Virus record (IMG/VR): IMGVR_UViG_3300025168_000875
Span: 1 to 20,473 of that record
Length of the DNA: 20,473 bases
Origin: a virus
Direction: 5' to 3' (one strand)
Shown: piece after piece, positions 1 to 6,602 of the stretch
Layout of the letters: each line of letters opens with the position of its first letter
Position numbering within the stretch: position 1 is the stretch's first letter
Position numbers and translations under genes: made by a program
The notes under the pieces: generated by a model
What the model was told of the DNA's origin: nothing
Database searches by the model: none
What the model saw: the letters and a program-made list of their open reading frames with translations, nothing else

Positions 1-19
1 GGCTGATGATAGTAGTTAG

Positions 20-331
20 TTATGTAAATGTGTGATGGTTAATCAATTTTGCTATCTTTCTATCTTCTTCTAGCTCTGCTAGTAGGTGTATAAGACCTGT
101 CATATCGATAGTGATAGTAGTGTTGGGTTCCTCAGCAAGTTTGTTATAGGTGCTTTTTAGAGCCTTAGCAGTTATTTCAGCAGTGGTGTATATGTCTCGT
201 GGAGATGTATCAATGATAGTGGTGATTAGATCTCGTGGAGTTATGTCTGCTATTAGTTCAGCAGTTTTTTCTACGGCAATGCCTAAGGTTATAAGAGCGG
301 TGTCTAGGTAAGAGTTATTATTATGTTTCAT
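20..331 (-). CDS. Thr/Ile-rich 103-aa protein of unknown function with 12-residue tandem repeat
   Basis: This is the only leftward gene I can support. The start (ATG, minus strand, 331-329) has a convincing Shine-Dalgarno, AGGAA, six bases upstream, which argues for real translation. I recognise no family. The protein is rich in threonine (17 of 103 by my count) and isoleucine and has no signal peptide or clear membrane segment. Residues of the form T/S-P-R-D-L/I-x-T-T occur twice in a row, a 12-residue unit encoded by a 36-base tandem duplication (183-218 and 219-254). The C-terminal third (LAELEEDRKIAKL) looks helical and charged. It is divergent from the packaging operon, so it may be an early gene or a late accessory 'moron'. 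It could be spurious, but the ribosome site and the in-frame repeat speak against that. Confidence 0.6.
   Translation of the reverse strand: MKHNNNSYLDTALITLGIAVEKTAELIADITPRDLITTIIDTSPRDIYTTAEITAKALKSTYNKLAEEPNTTITIDMTGLIHLLAELEEDRKIAKLINHHTFT
183..254. repeat. Tandem duplication, 36-base period, inside the leftward ORF
   Basis: Two adjacent units, 183-218 and 219-254, each begin GTGGTG and share TCTCGTGGAG at the same internal position (195-204 and 231-240). The 36-base period equals 12 codons and keeps the leftward reading frame. The protein repeats are TPRDLITTIIDT and SPRDIYTTAEIT. The units have diverged, so the duplication is not recent. Confidence 0.75.
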
Positions 332-603
332 TATAGTTTCCTATGTTATTAAGTCAGTATTGACAATGATTATTTAATTACGCGTCGAGTGTACGAGACG
401 TGGGGTTATGTATGGTGATGATAGTAGTTAATAGGGTACCGGAGTAGGTTCATGGGTATAAATTGTAAAAGTAGGTTCATTATTTATGAATAGGGAGCGG
501 GGGGTAGGATATATACGGATGGGGGAGAAAGTGTGTAAGTAATATAGATAATATTTTTTCAGAAAATTTCCCCAAAAAAATTTATATGCTATTGTGGGTT
601 AAC
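332..603. other. Divergent intergenic region, G-rich and C-poor
   Basis: No convincing ORF lies here. The plus strand is strongly G over C, with only about six C in positions 401-540. G tracts lie at 493-495, 499-504 and 521-525, and an A/T-rich stretch runs from 541 to 585. An 11-base direct repeat AGTAGGTTCAT occurs at 443-453 and 470-480. A 15-base word TGATGATAGTAGTTA at 416-430 recurs at 4-18, so the two copies flank the leftward gene. TTGTAA at 463-468 with TATGAA at 485-490 (16-base spacer) is a weak sigma70-like promoter candidate for the rightward operon. Promoters for both directions should sit here, but I cannot assign them firmly. An origin or packaging signal is possible and unproven. 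Confidence 0.5.
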
Positions 604-1089
604 ATGGATACACGGGTTTGTGCATCATGTGCAAAAAAATTACCTAGAAAAAATTTCGAGGAGGTTAATCATCCTAAAGGATCTTATTTAAGAGCTGTTT
701 GTCCTTCTTGTAAAACACAGATCGCTAATAGAAAAAAATCTGCCAACCCAGAAGCTTATTTAAAACATCTATACTCTCAATTAAAATATAGTAGAAAGAA
801 AAACAACCCTGAACTTGGTTGGAGCATAGAAACGCAAGATTTAATCGACCGTTGGCAAATGCAAAAGGGCCGTTGTGCGTTGTCCAATATTCTTATGACC
901 TATGCAAAAGACGGAGGGGGTAAAAAAGAATTTAATGTATCAATAGACAGGATTAGTCCTCATGTAGGTTATATACCAGGTAATATTCAGTTAGTTTGCT
1001 ACAGAGTAAATTTAATGAAACACACATTACCGGAGGAAGAGCTTTACTGGTGGTGTAAGAATATAGTAACTAATAAGGAAAATATTTGA
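604..1089 (+). CDS. HNH-type homing/packaging-associated endonuclease with N-terminal zinc ribbon
   Basis: Probable metal-dependent DNA nuclease. With the start at 604 it is 161 residues. Cys6-x2-Cys9 and Cys33-x2-Cys36 form an N-terminal zinc ribbon. A middle motif GRCALSN resembles the 'C-x-LSG' segment of HNH-like phage endonucleases. The C-terminal block SIDRI...GYIPGNIQLVC..VN.MK matches the 'SIDRID..GY..dNIQLVC' signature of small phage nucleases, where Asp and Asn stand in for the classical His residues. An in-frame ATG at 586 would add six residues. I prefer 604 because MDTRVCASC begins directly with the zinc ribbon, but neither start has a good ribosome site. It lies four bases upstream of TerS. 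HNH proteins next to terminases assist packaging in some phages; alternatively this is a selfish homing nuclease. Confidence 0.75.
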   Translation: MDTRVCASCAKKLPRKNFEEVNHPKGSYLRAVCPSCKTQIANRKKSANPEAYLKHLYSQLKYSRKKNNPELGWSIETQDLIDRWQMQKGRCALSNILMTYAKDGGGKKEFNVSIDRISPHVGYIPGNIQLVCYRVNLMKHTLPEEELYWWCKNIVTNKENI

Positions 1090-1093
1090 TAAG

Positions 1094-1582
1094 ATGCAAA
1101 TTATGAAGAGTACTGAAGAGAGGAATGAGCTACAATCTCATTTCCCCTATATGGGCTTAAAATTAAATGAGTTAACTGTCCAAGAAGAACGGTTAATTCT
1201 TTTTTATATAAAAGGTATGACAAAAGCTGCTGCAGGAAGAGCCGCTGGGTACCAAAACATGGAGAATGTTTATGCTATTTTTAAAAGGGAGCCAATACAA
1301 AAAGCGGTCAATTATTTGCGCAATGAAATGGTTGAGGAATGCAAGTTTGACAGGAATCAGGCCACTAACATGTACCTCGAAGCGCATAGAAAATCAGCTA
1401 ATGCCACAGAAGAAAAAAACGTTGTTGACTCACTATGTAAGTTACACGGACTCTTTGTCCCAGAAAATGCTACCCAGATAAATATTAACGTAGACAGAGT
1501 GCAACAGTTAGAAAAGTTATCAGATGATGATCTATTAAAACTAGCTGGTGAAACTAATAATTATTTAGAGCCTAGTAAGTAG
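1094..1582 (+). CDS. terS: Terminase small subunit (TerS)
   Basis: DNA-recognition subunit of the packaging motor, 162 residues. Residues about 28-78 (LTVQEERLILFYIKGMTKAAAGRAAGY...) read as a helix-turn-helix of the kind seen in phage terminase small subunits: 'eer.i..yi.G.tka.Agr.AGY' followed by a helix leading to 'piqkAv.ylr'. Residues about 85-119, ending LCKLHGLF, match the 'A...LgKlhGL' oligomerisation segment common in this family. The C-terminal tail is acidic and probably contacts TerL. AAGGA lies about 14 bases upstream of ATG 1094; an in-frame ATG at 1103 is an alternative start. Its TAG overlaps the TerL GTG by one base, which implies translational coupling. Identification rests on pattern and on its position before TerL. 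Confidence 0.8.
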   Translation: MQIMKSTEERNELQSHFPYMGLKLNELTVQEERLILFYIKGMTKAAAGRAAGYQNMENVYAIFKREPIQKAVNYLRNEMVEECKFDRNQATNMYLEAHRKSANATEEKNVVDSLCKLHGLFVPENATQININVDRVQQLEKLSDDDLLKLAGETNNYLEPSK

Positions 1583-3222
1583 TGGTAGATAAAGTTCAGT
1601 GTAAAGAATGCAAAGCTGACTACGCTGTTACTTTATTAGAGGAGGGGACCTGTGTATATTGTAGCGCGGACGCCGCAGCGCAGATTGCCCCGCTCCCTGA
1701 TCCACAGGAGCAACAAGAATCTGCACTGGAACTAGACGCACAAAAAGAAGCACAAAAAGAGCTAGCAAAACGTATACTTTCACGGAAACGTCTTCTCCCT
1801 TTTGTAGAAAGATTCAACCCAGAATATGAAGCGGGGTGGGTACATAAAGATATATGTAAACGCCTTGAGCAATTTAGTCAGGACGTAGTGGATAAAAAAT
1901 CTCCTAGGTTAATGCTGTTCATGCCCCCGCGACATGGCAAATCAACATTAGCTAGTGTTTCTTATCCCGCTTGGCATTTAGGTAGAAACCCAAAACACGA
2001 GTTTATAAGCTGTTCGTACTCTGGATCGTTGGCAATGGCTTTTAGTAGAAAAGTCCGTCATCTACTCCGAGAACCATTGTACAAGAATGTGTTTACCGAA
2101 GCAAAATTAGATCCAACTTCTCAGTCTGTTGAAGCATGGTTAACTACTAAAGGCGGCGGTTATGTAGCGGCCGGTGTTGGTGGTGGTATTACAGGTAAAG
2201 GAGCGCACGTACTTGTAATTGATGACCCTGTAAAAAACAGAGAAGATGCAGAATCAGATTTTAATAGGGAGAATGTTTGGGACTGGTACACCTCTACTGC
2301 GTACACACGTCTTGCTCCAGGGGGAGGCATACTTGTAATTTTAACAAGATGGCACGATGACGATTTAGCAGGAAGGTTATTAAAGTCCGCTGATGAAGGA
2401 GCAGATACTTGGGAAGTAGTAGAGTACCCCGCCATCGCAGAAAAAGACGAAGAGTTTAGAGAAACTGGTGAGCCCTTACATGCAGAAAGATATGACTTAG
2501 AGGCTTTAACTAAAATTCAAAAAGCTATTGGCCCTCGAGATTGGTCAGCGCTATATCAACAGAACCCAGTGTCAGATGAAGGTGATTACTTTACAAGAAG
2601 TATGATTAATTACTATGACATTGAAGATGTAGATTTTGAGCGTATGAAATTTTATACAGCTTGGGATTTAGCTATTGGTCAAAAAGATAGGAACGATTAT
2701 TCAGTGGGGATGGTCATGGGTATTGATGAGTACGAACAACTTTATGTAGTAGATGTTGTACGCGGTCGGTTTGATGGCTACGAACTTGTAGAGAAGATCC
2801 TAGATTTGTACGAAAAGTGGAGGCCACTAGCAGTCGGTATAGAAAAAGGACATATAGAAATGGCAATAGGCCCATTTTTAGAGAAACGCGTTCAAGAACG
2901 TAAGCTACACGAAGCTTACTTTTATAGTTTAAAAACTGGGCGTAGAGATAAAGAAGCAAGAGCTAGAGCAATACAAGGTAGGATGCAACAAGGCATGGTG
3001 TACATTCCCCAAGACCCAGTTTGGGCGACTTCACTTGTATCAGAGCTCTTAAGATTTCCAAATGGAACTCACGATGACCAAGTAGATGCACTTGCATGGC
3101 TTGGATTAATGATGACTGAGTTTGTAACTTATGTAGAAAATATAGAGCATGTTCCGTCCTGGCGTGATAAATTAGACGCCTTAAGTAAAGATGTTTCTAA
3201 AAAATCAGCGATGAGTGCCTAA
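1582..3222 (+). CDS. terL: Terminase large subunit (TerL), ATPase-nuclease, with N-terminal zinc ribbon
   Basis: Motor that translocates DNA into the procapsid and cuts the concatemer, 546 residues. The ATPase half has Walker A PPRHGKST (115-122), Walker B VLVIDDP (210-216) and the coupling motif LTRWHDDD (254-261). The C-terminal RNase H-like nuclease shows the acidic triad: Asp362 in AWDLAIG, Glu421 in VGIEKG, and Asp498/Asp502 in HDDQVDALA. The sequence resembles the 'putative large terminase' type with a distinct C-terminal domain (TIGR01630, by recollection). Unusually, residues 7-27 carry Cys7-x2-Cys10 and Cys24-x2-Cys27, a zinc ribbon joined by an acidic, Gln-rich linker to the ATPase. 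The start is GTG, in a TAGTG overlap with the TerS stop. No internal Met would keep the ribbon, so the GTG is likely genuine. Confidence 0.96.
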   Translation: MVDKVQCKECKADYAVTLLEEGTCVYCSADAAAQIAPLPDPQEQQESALELDAQKEAQKELAKRILSRKRLLPFVERFNPEYEAGWVHKDICKRLEQFSQDVVDKKSPRLMLFMPPRHGKSTLASVSYPAWHLGRNPKHEFISCSYSGSLAMAFSRKVRHLLREPLYKNVFTEAKLDPTSQSVEAWLTTKGGGYVAAGVGGGITGKGAHVLVIDDPVKNREDAESDFNRENVWDWYTSTAYTRLAPGGGILVILTRWHDDDLAGRLLKSADEGADTWEVVEYPAIAEKDEEFRETGEPLHAERYDLEALTKIQKAIGPRDWSALYQQNPVSDEGDYFTRSMINYYDIEDVDFERMKFYTAWDLAIGQKDRNDYSVGMVMGIDEYEQLYVVDVVRGRFDGYELVEKILDLYEKWRPLAVGIEKGHIEMAIGPFLEKRVQERKLHEAYFYSLKTGRRDKEARARAIQGRMQQGMVYIPQDPVWATSLVSELLRFPNGTHDDQVDALAWLGLMMTEFVTYVENIEHVPSWRDKLDALSKDVSKKSAMSA

Positions 3223-3223
3223 T

Positions 3224-5344
3224 ATGCCAAGTACAAAATACAAAAAAATGAAGAAGCTAAATGCAGCTGAAGAAGCTCAAATAGCTAGAAATCAATGGGA
3301 CCGTTATCTTCGAGCCAGGGACAATGGGCACTTAGAATATATAGATATGGCAAAACGTTGTGACTCTTTTTACAGAGGGGAACAATGGGACGAAGCAGAT
3401 ATAGCAGCGCTAGACAGTGAGGGCAGACCAGCTTTAACTATTAATACTATTTTACCGACAGTTAATACTGTACTTGCCGAGCAAAGTTCTAGAAGAGCCG
3501 ATGTACATTTTAAACCTCGCAGAGGAGCAGAACAACAGACGGCAGATGTACTTACAAAACTATATATGCAATTGGGCGATGCCAATAAAATAGACTGGGT
3601 AGAAAGCCAAGTTTTTTCTGACGGTTTAATTATGGACAGAGGGTACTTCGATGTACGCATGAACTTTGATGACCACATAGAAGGCGAGATACGTATAAAA
3701 GCAAAAGATCCTTTAGATATTTTAATAGACCCGGACGCAAAAGAATGGGATCCAAAAACGTGGAATGAAATTTTTGAAACTAAATGGATGTCAGTAGATG
3801 AGATAGAAGAAGTATATGGTTTAAAGATAGCAGATAGACTTCGTATGATTGCAGAAAACGGAAGTACTTTGGGTATAGACTCTATTGAATATGAAGAAAA
3901 CAGATATGGGGATACTAATACTGGTTTAGAGTACGGGCATGATATGCCTTACAACGAAGAAGAAATAGGTGCATGTAGAGCAGTTAGAGTTATAGAAAGA
4001 CAGCACCGAAGATTAGTTAAAACTAAATTTTATGTAGACCCACAATCTGGAGACCAAAGAGAAGTACCAGAAGTGTGGGGCAAGAAAAAAATAGAACAGT
4101 TTGCAGACCAGTACGGCTTAGCTATTGTAGAGAAGTTAGCTAGAAAAGTTAGATGGACAGTTACAGCAGATTTAGTAGTGCTACATGATGATTGGTCTCC
4201 TTATGCCGACTTTACAATCGTCCCTTACTTTCCGTATTGGAGAAGGGGCAAGCCATTTGGAATGGTAAGAAATCTTTTATCCCCACAAGAACAATTAAAT
4301 AAAATATCCTCGCAAGAATTACATATAGTAAACACAACTGCTAACAGCGGGTGGATTGTAGAAAATGGGTCTTTAACTGGTATGACTGCAGATGACCTAG
4401 AAGAACATGGAGCAACTACTGGGCTAGTATTAGAATTTAACAGGGGCTCTAGTCCTCCTTCTAAAATACCCGCCAATAATATTCCTACAGGGTTAGACAG
4501 ACTTGGTATGAAAGCAGCAGCTAACATAAAAGAAATAAGTGGTGTAAACGATTCTATGTTAGGTAGCGACCACCAAGAAGTTTCTGGTATAGCCATGCAA
4601 CAAAAACAAGTTAGAGGCGCTTTAATGATACAAGTGCCTTTAGATAACTTACAAAAATCTAGGCATTATTTAGCAGAAAATATTTTAAACTTAGTGCAGA
4701 GGTTTTATTCTGAAGAAAGAATAATACAAGTAACTAATGAAGATGATCCTATGAAACCTCGTGAACCTATGGTGGTAAATCAAATGACCCCAGAAGGAAT
4801 AGTAGTTAATGATTTAACTATTGGAGAGTACGATATAGTTATAGGAACTCAACCTGCTAGAGACAGTTTTGATGAAACACAATTTGCAGAAGCGATATCA
4901 TTAAAATCTGTAGGCGTACCTGTACCAGATGATATGATAGTAGAGTACTCACACCTAAAAAGGAAAGAAGAATTAGCAAGGCGTATACGAATAATGACCG
5001 GCCAAGAGCCGCCAACTGAGGAAGAAGCACAAATGCAACAATTCCAAATGGAGATGCAAATAAGACAAGTACAATTAGAAATAGCTAAATTAGAAGCAGA
5101 AGTTGCTAAGATGCAATCGGAGTCTGCGGTTAATATAGCTAAAGTACAAGACATGGCTGATGTACAGCCGCAGCTAGAAATAGCTAAGATTCAATCTCAA
5201 CTACAAATGAGAAGAGAAGAACTCGCTTTACGTCAAAGTTTGTCAGAGATGTCAAACGAAGTAAGACGTGGGCAGTCAGAGACGCAGTCTGCTACTAAGA
5301 TAGCAACTGCTGCTATGCAAAACGCCAGTAAAAATAAAATATAG
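3224..5344 (+). CDS. Portal protein, P22-like
   Basis: Dodecameric ring at the packaging vertex through which DNA enters and leaves, 706 residues from ATG 3224. An in-frame GTG at 3215 would overlap TerL by eight bases. I prefer the ATG, which sits one base after the TerL stop. The early segment CDSFYRGEQWDEADI...LDSEGRPALTINTI and the following VNTVLAEQSSRRADVHF are typical of the long P22-type portal family. A later block KEISGVNDSMLGSDHQEVSGIAMQQKQ is also characteristic. From about residue 598 to the end the chain is Gln/Glu/Lys-rich with repeated QLEIAK units, predicting a long coiled coil. By analogy with P22 this could form a helical barrel projecting into the head. The stop TAG lies inside the ribosome-binding site of the scaffold gene. 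Confidence 0.9.
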   Translation: MPSTKYKKMKKLNAAEEAQIARNQWDRYLRARDNGHLEYIDMAKRCDSFYRGEQWDEADIAALDSEGRPALTINTILPTVNTVLAEQSSRRADVHFKPRRGAEQQTADVLTKLYMQLGDANKIDWVESQVFSDGLIMDRGYFDVRMNFDDHIEGEIRIKAKDPLDILIDPDAKEWDPKTWNEIFETKWMSVDEIEEVYGLKIADRLRMIAENGSTLGIDSIEYEENRYGDTNTGLEYGHDMPYNEEEIGACRAVRVIERQHRRLVKTKFYVDPQSGDQREVPEVWGKKKIEQFADQYGLAIVEKLARKVRWTVTADLVVLHDDWSPYADFTIVPYFPYWRRGKPFGMVRNLLSPQEQLNKISSQELHIVNTTANSGWIVENGSLTGMTADDLEEHGATTGLVLEFNRGSSPPSKIPANNIPTGLDRLGMKAAANIKEISGVNDSMLGSDHQEVSGIAMQQKQVRGALMIQVPLDNLQKSRHYLAENILNLVQRFYSEERIIQVTNEDDPMKPREPMVVNQMTPEGIVVNDLTIGEYDIVIGTQPARDSFDETQFAEAISLKSVGVPVPDDMIVEYSHLKRKEELARRIRIMTGQEPPTEEEAQMQQFQMEMQIRQVQLEIAKLEAEVAKMQSESAVNIAKVQDMADVQPQLEIAKIQSQLQMRREELALRQSLSEMSNEVRRGQSETQSATKIATAAMQNASKNKI

Positions 5345-5347
5345 GAG
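5338..5347 (+). promoter_or_regulatory. Strong RBS of scaffold gene, shared leader AATATAGGAG
   Basis: The ten bases AATATAGGAG precede ATG 5354 with a six-base spacer. The same ten bases occur before the coat gene and the accessory gene. The portal stop codon is embedded in this site. Confidence 0.75.
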
Positions 5348-5353
5348 TAAATT

Positions 5354-6379
5354 ATGGCTGAGGAAAAAAACGTAGAGACTCAAGACGTGCTATTTGAGAC
5401 TATGCCAGGGGCTGACCCTGTCTCACAGGAGGATGCGGAGGGGTTTGAATTGGATTTAAATTTTGAGGATACAAATGAAGACTCAGAAGAGACTAATGAA
5501 GTTGAAGAAACAACAGAAGAAAATACAGAGACAGAAGAAGAGGCTGTTACAGAAGAGGAGGGAGAGCCTTCAGGAGACGAAACAGCAGAGGACACTACAG
5601 AAGAAATTTCTTCAGGAGATGGTGAACAGCTTGAAGACGAAGTAGAAGATAAAAAGAAATCTCCTATGGTGCCTAAGTCTAGGCTAGATGAAGTCTTGGC
5701 TAAACAAAAAGCATTACAGAAACAACTAGATGAACAAAAACAGAAAAAGACAGAAATATTAGAAGAAGCTCCTGAGTACGATTTTAATTCTAAAGAAGGT
5801 GAGTACCAACAACTTGTTTTAGATGGTGAGTCTGATAAAGCTAGCGCTTTAAGAAATGAAATAAGAACCGCTGAAAGACAACAGATGATGTTTGAAGTGC
5901 AGCAACAGATGGGCCAGACGGTACAACAAAGTCAGGAGGTTATGAATCTTCAAGCAGCAGCCAAAGAAATAGAATCTTCTTATCCTGTGTTAGATGAAAA
6001 TAGCTCTGACTATAATGAAGATCTACAAAAAGAAGTTATAGATCTTAGGGATGCTTTTGTTGTACAAGGTTATGACGCTGGTGACGCTTTAAGAAAAGCT
6101 GCTACTTATACTTTAGCTGCTAAAGCCCCAGAACTATTAGTACCTTCTGAAGTACAAGTACCTCATATTAGCCCAGATTTAAAAGAAGTAGCGCAGAAAA
6201 AGAAACAAGCTAATGTTACAAAAAAATTAGAAGCCGCAACTTCTCAGCCCCCAGAGTTACAAGGAGAGAGTAATGCAGATAGAGGAGAAGCAACATTAGA
6301 TGTAAAAACTTTATCAGATGATGAGTTTAGTGCATTACCCGAAGAAACTTTACGTAGATTACGTGGTGACTTTGCCTAA
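5354..6379 (+). CDS. Capsid scaffolding protein
   Basis: Assembly chaperone that templates the procapsid and is then removed, 341 residues. It lies directly between portal and coat genes, the usual scaffold position. The first 110 residues or so are extremely acidic (long runs of Glu, Asp and Thr) and are followed by a basic stretch VEDKKKSPMVPKSRLDEVLAKQKALQKQL that starts a coiled coil. The middle is Gln-rich and helical (MMFEVQQQMGQTVQQSQEVMNL). The segment EGEYQQLVLDGESDKASALRNEI recalls conserved scaffold segments of N4-gp56-type phages. The C-terminus ends with a short helix, FSALPEETLRRLRGDF, as in scaffolds whose C-terminal helix-turn-helix binds coat. No protease motif is seen. The start is fixed by the strong GGAG six bases upstream. 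Confidence 0.82.
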   Translation: MAEEKNVETQDVLFETMPGADPVSQEDAEGFELDLNFEDTNEDSEETNEVEETTEENTETEEEAVTEEEGEPSGDETAEDTTEEISSGDGEQLEDEVEDKKKSPMVPKSRLDEVLAKQKALQKQLDEQKQKKTEILEEAPEYDFNSKEGEYQQLVLDGESDKASALRNEIRTAERQQMMFEVQQQMGQTVQQSQEVMNLQAAAKEIESSYPVLDENSSDYNEDLQKEVIDLRDAFVVQGYDAGDALRKAATYTLAAKAPELLVPSEVQVPHISPDLKEVAQKKKQANVTKKLEAATSQPPELQGESNADRGEATLDVKTLSDDEFSALPEETLRRLRGDFA

Positions 6380-6398
6380 ACACTGATATAGTATATAA

Positions 6399-6523
6399 GA
6401 ATTCGTTAAGTCAGAACGACATCTGGCCCTGATCGTTACAGGTTAAACAACGTAATTCGTCTATCAGGACGTAAAAAGGTTTGAGGTCGCTCTCATAAAA
6501 GTTGCGAATTCGTCTCCTCACGA
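6399..6523 (+). repeat. Three-copy, about 54-base periodic hairpin repeat
   Basis: Copies start at 6400, 6454 and 6507 with AATTCGT. Copy 1 folds as TCGTT (6403-6407) with AACGA (6415-6419). Copy 2 folds as CGTC (6458-6461) with GACG (6468-6471). Copy 3 folds as TCGT (6510-6513) with ACGA (6520-6523). Closing bases differ between copies but stay complementary. Copies 1 and 2 each have a second small hairpin exactly 28 bases after the repeat start: CCTG/CAGG (6428-6442) and TGAG/CTCA (6482-6495). Copies 1 and 2 also share TCAG-A/G-ACG just after the 7-mer. Individual stems are only 4-5 pairs, so the periodicity is the stronger evidence. Confidence 0.6.
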
Positions 6524-6584
6524 TACGGGGTACACGGATTATTTTGCCACTCCAATAAGTTGGCAGGTAATAGTAACGTTTAAT

Positions 6585-6594
6585 AATATAGGAG
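6585..6594 (+). promoter_or_regulatory. Strong RBS of coat gene, shared leader AATATAGGAG
   Basis: AATATAGGAG followed by AAG gives an extended Shine-Dalgarno, eight bases before ATG 6603. It is identical over ten bases to the sites before scaffold (5338) and the accessory gene (7805). Confidence 0.75.
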
Positions 6595-6602
6595 AAGCTA
6601 TA

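Larger units (their letters stand above)
6380..6602 (+). promoter_or_regulatory. Structured non-coding leader upstream of the coat gene
   Basis: 223 bases without a plausible ORF in an otherwise tightly packed operon. It contains three copies of AATTCGT at 6400, 6454 and 6507 (spacings 54 and 53), each opening a short hairpin. It also holds a further hairpin TGCCA/TGGCA (6545-6549 with 6561-6565) and the strong ribosome site at 6585-6594. The likely role is a 5' leader or regulatory element that sets coat-gene expression, perhaps including a promoter or RNA processing site. I see no clear sigma70 or T7-type promoter. The functional role is inferred. Confidence 0.55.

Noticed and set aside
472-490. 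Possible tRNA T-arm resemblance (GGTTCAT near 475-480)
   Set aside because: No acceptor stem, anticodon arm or CCA region can be assembled around it.
463-490. Sigma70-like promoter TTGTAA / TATGAA
   Set aside because: Both boxes deviate from consensus and A/T-rich sequence gives such matches often; it is mentioned in the intergenic entry but not called as a feature.
493-525. G-quadruplex
   Set aside because: Only three G tracts of three or more are present, so a stable three-layer quadruplex is not supported.
3215-3223. GTG start for the portal, overlapping TerL
   Set aside because: The ATG at 3224, one base after the TerL stop, is simpler and the three extra residues add no recognisable sequence. 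It remains an alternative.
5463-5645. Plus-strand 60-residue Lys/Gln-rich ORF inside the scaffold gene
   Set aside because: It is the out-of-frame reading of the Glu-rich scaffold codons (GAA/GAG runs). It has no ribosome site of its own.
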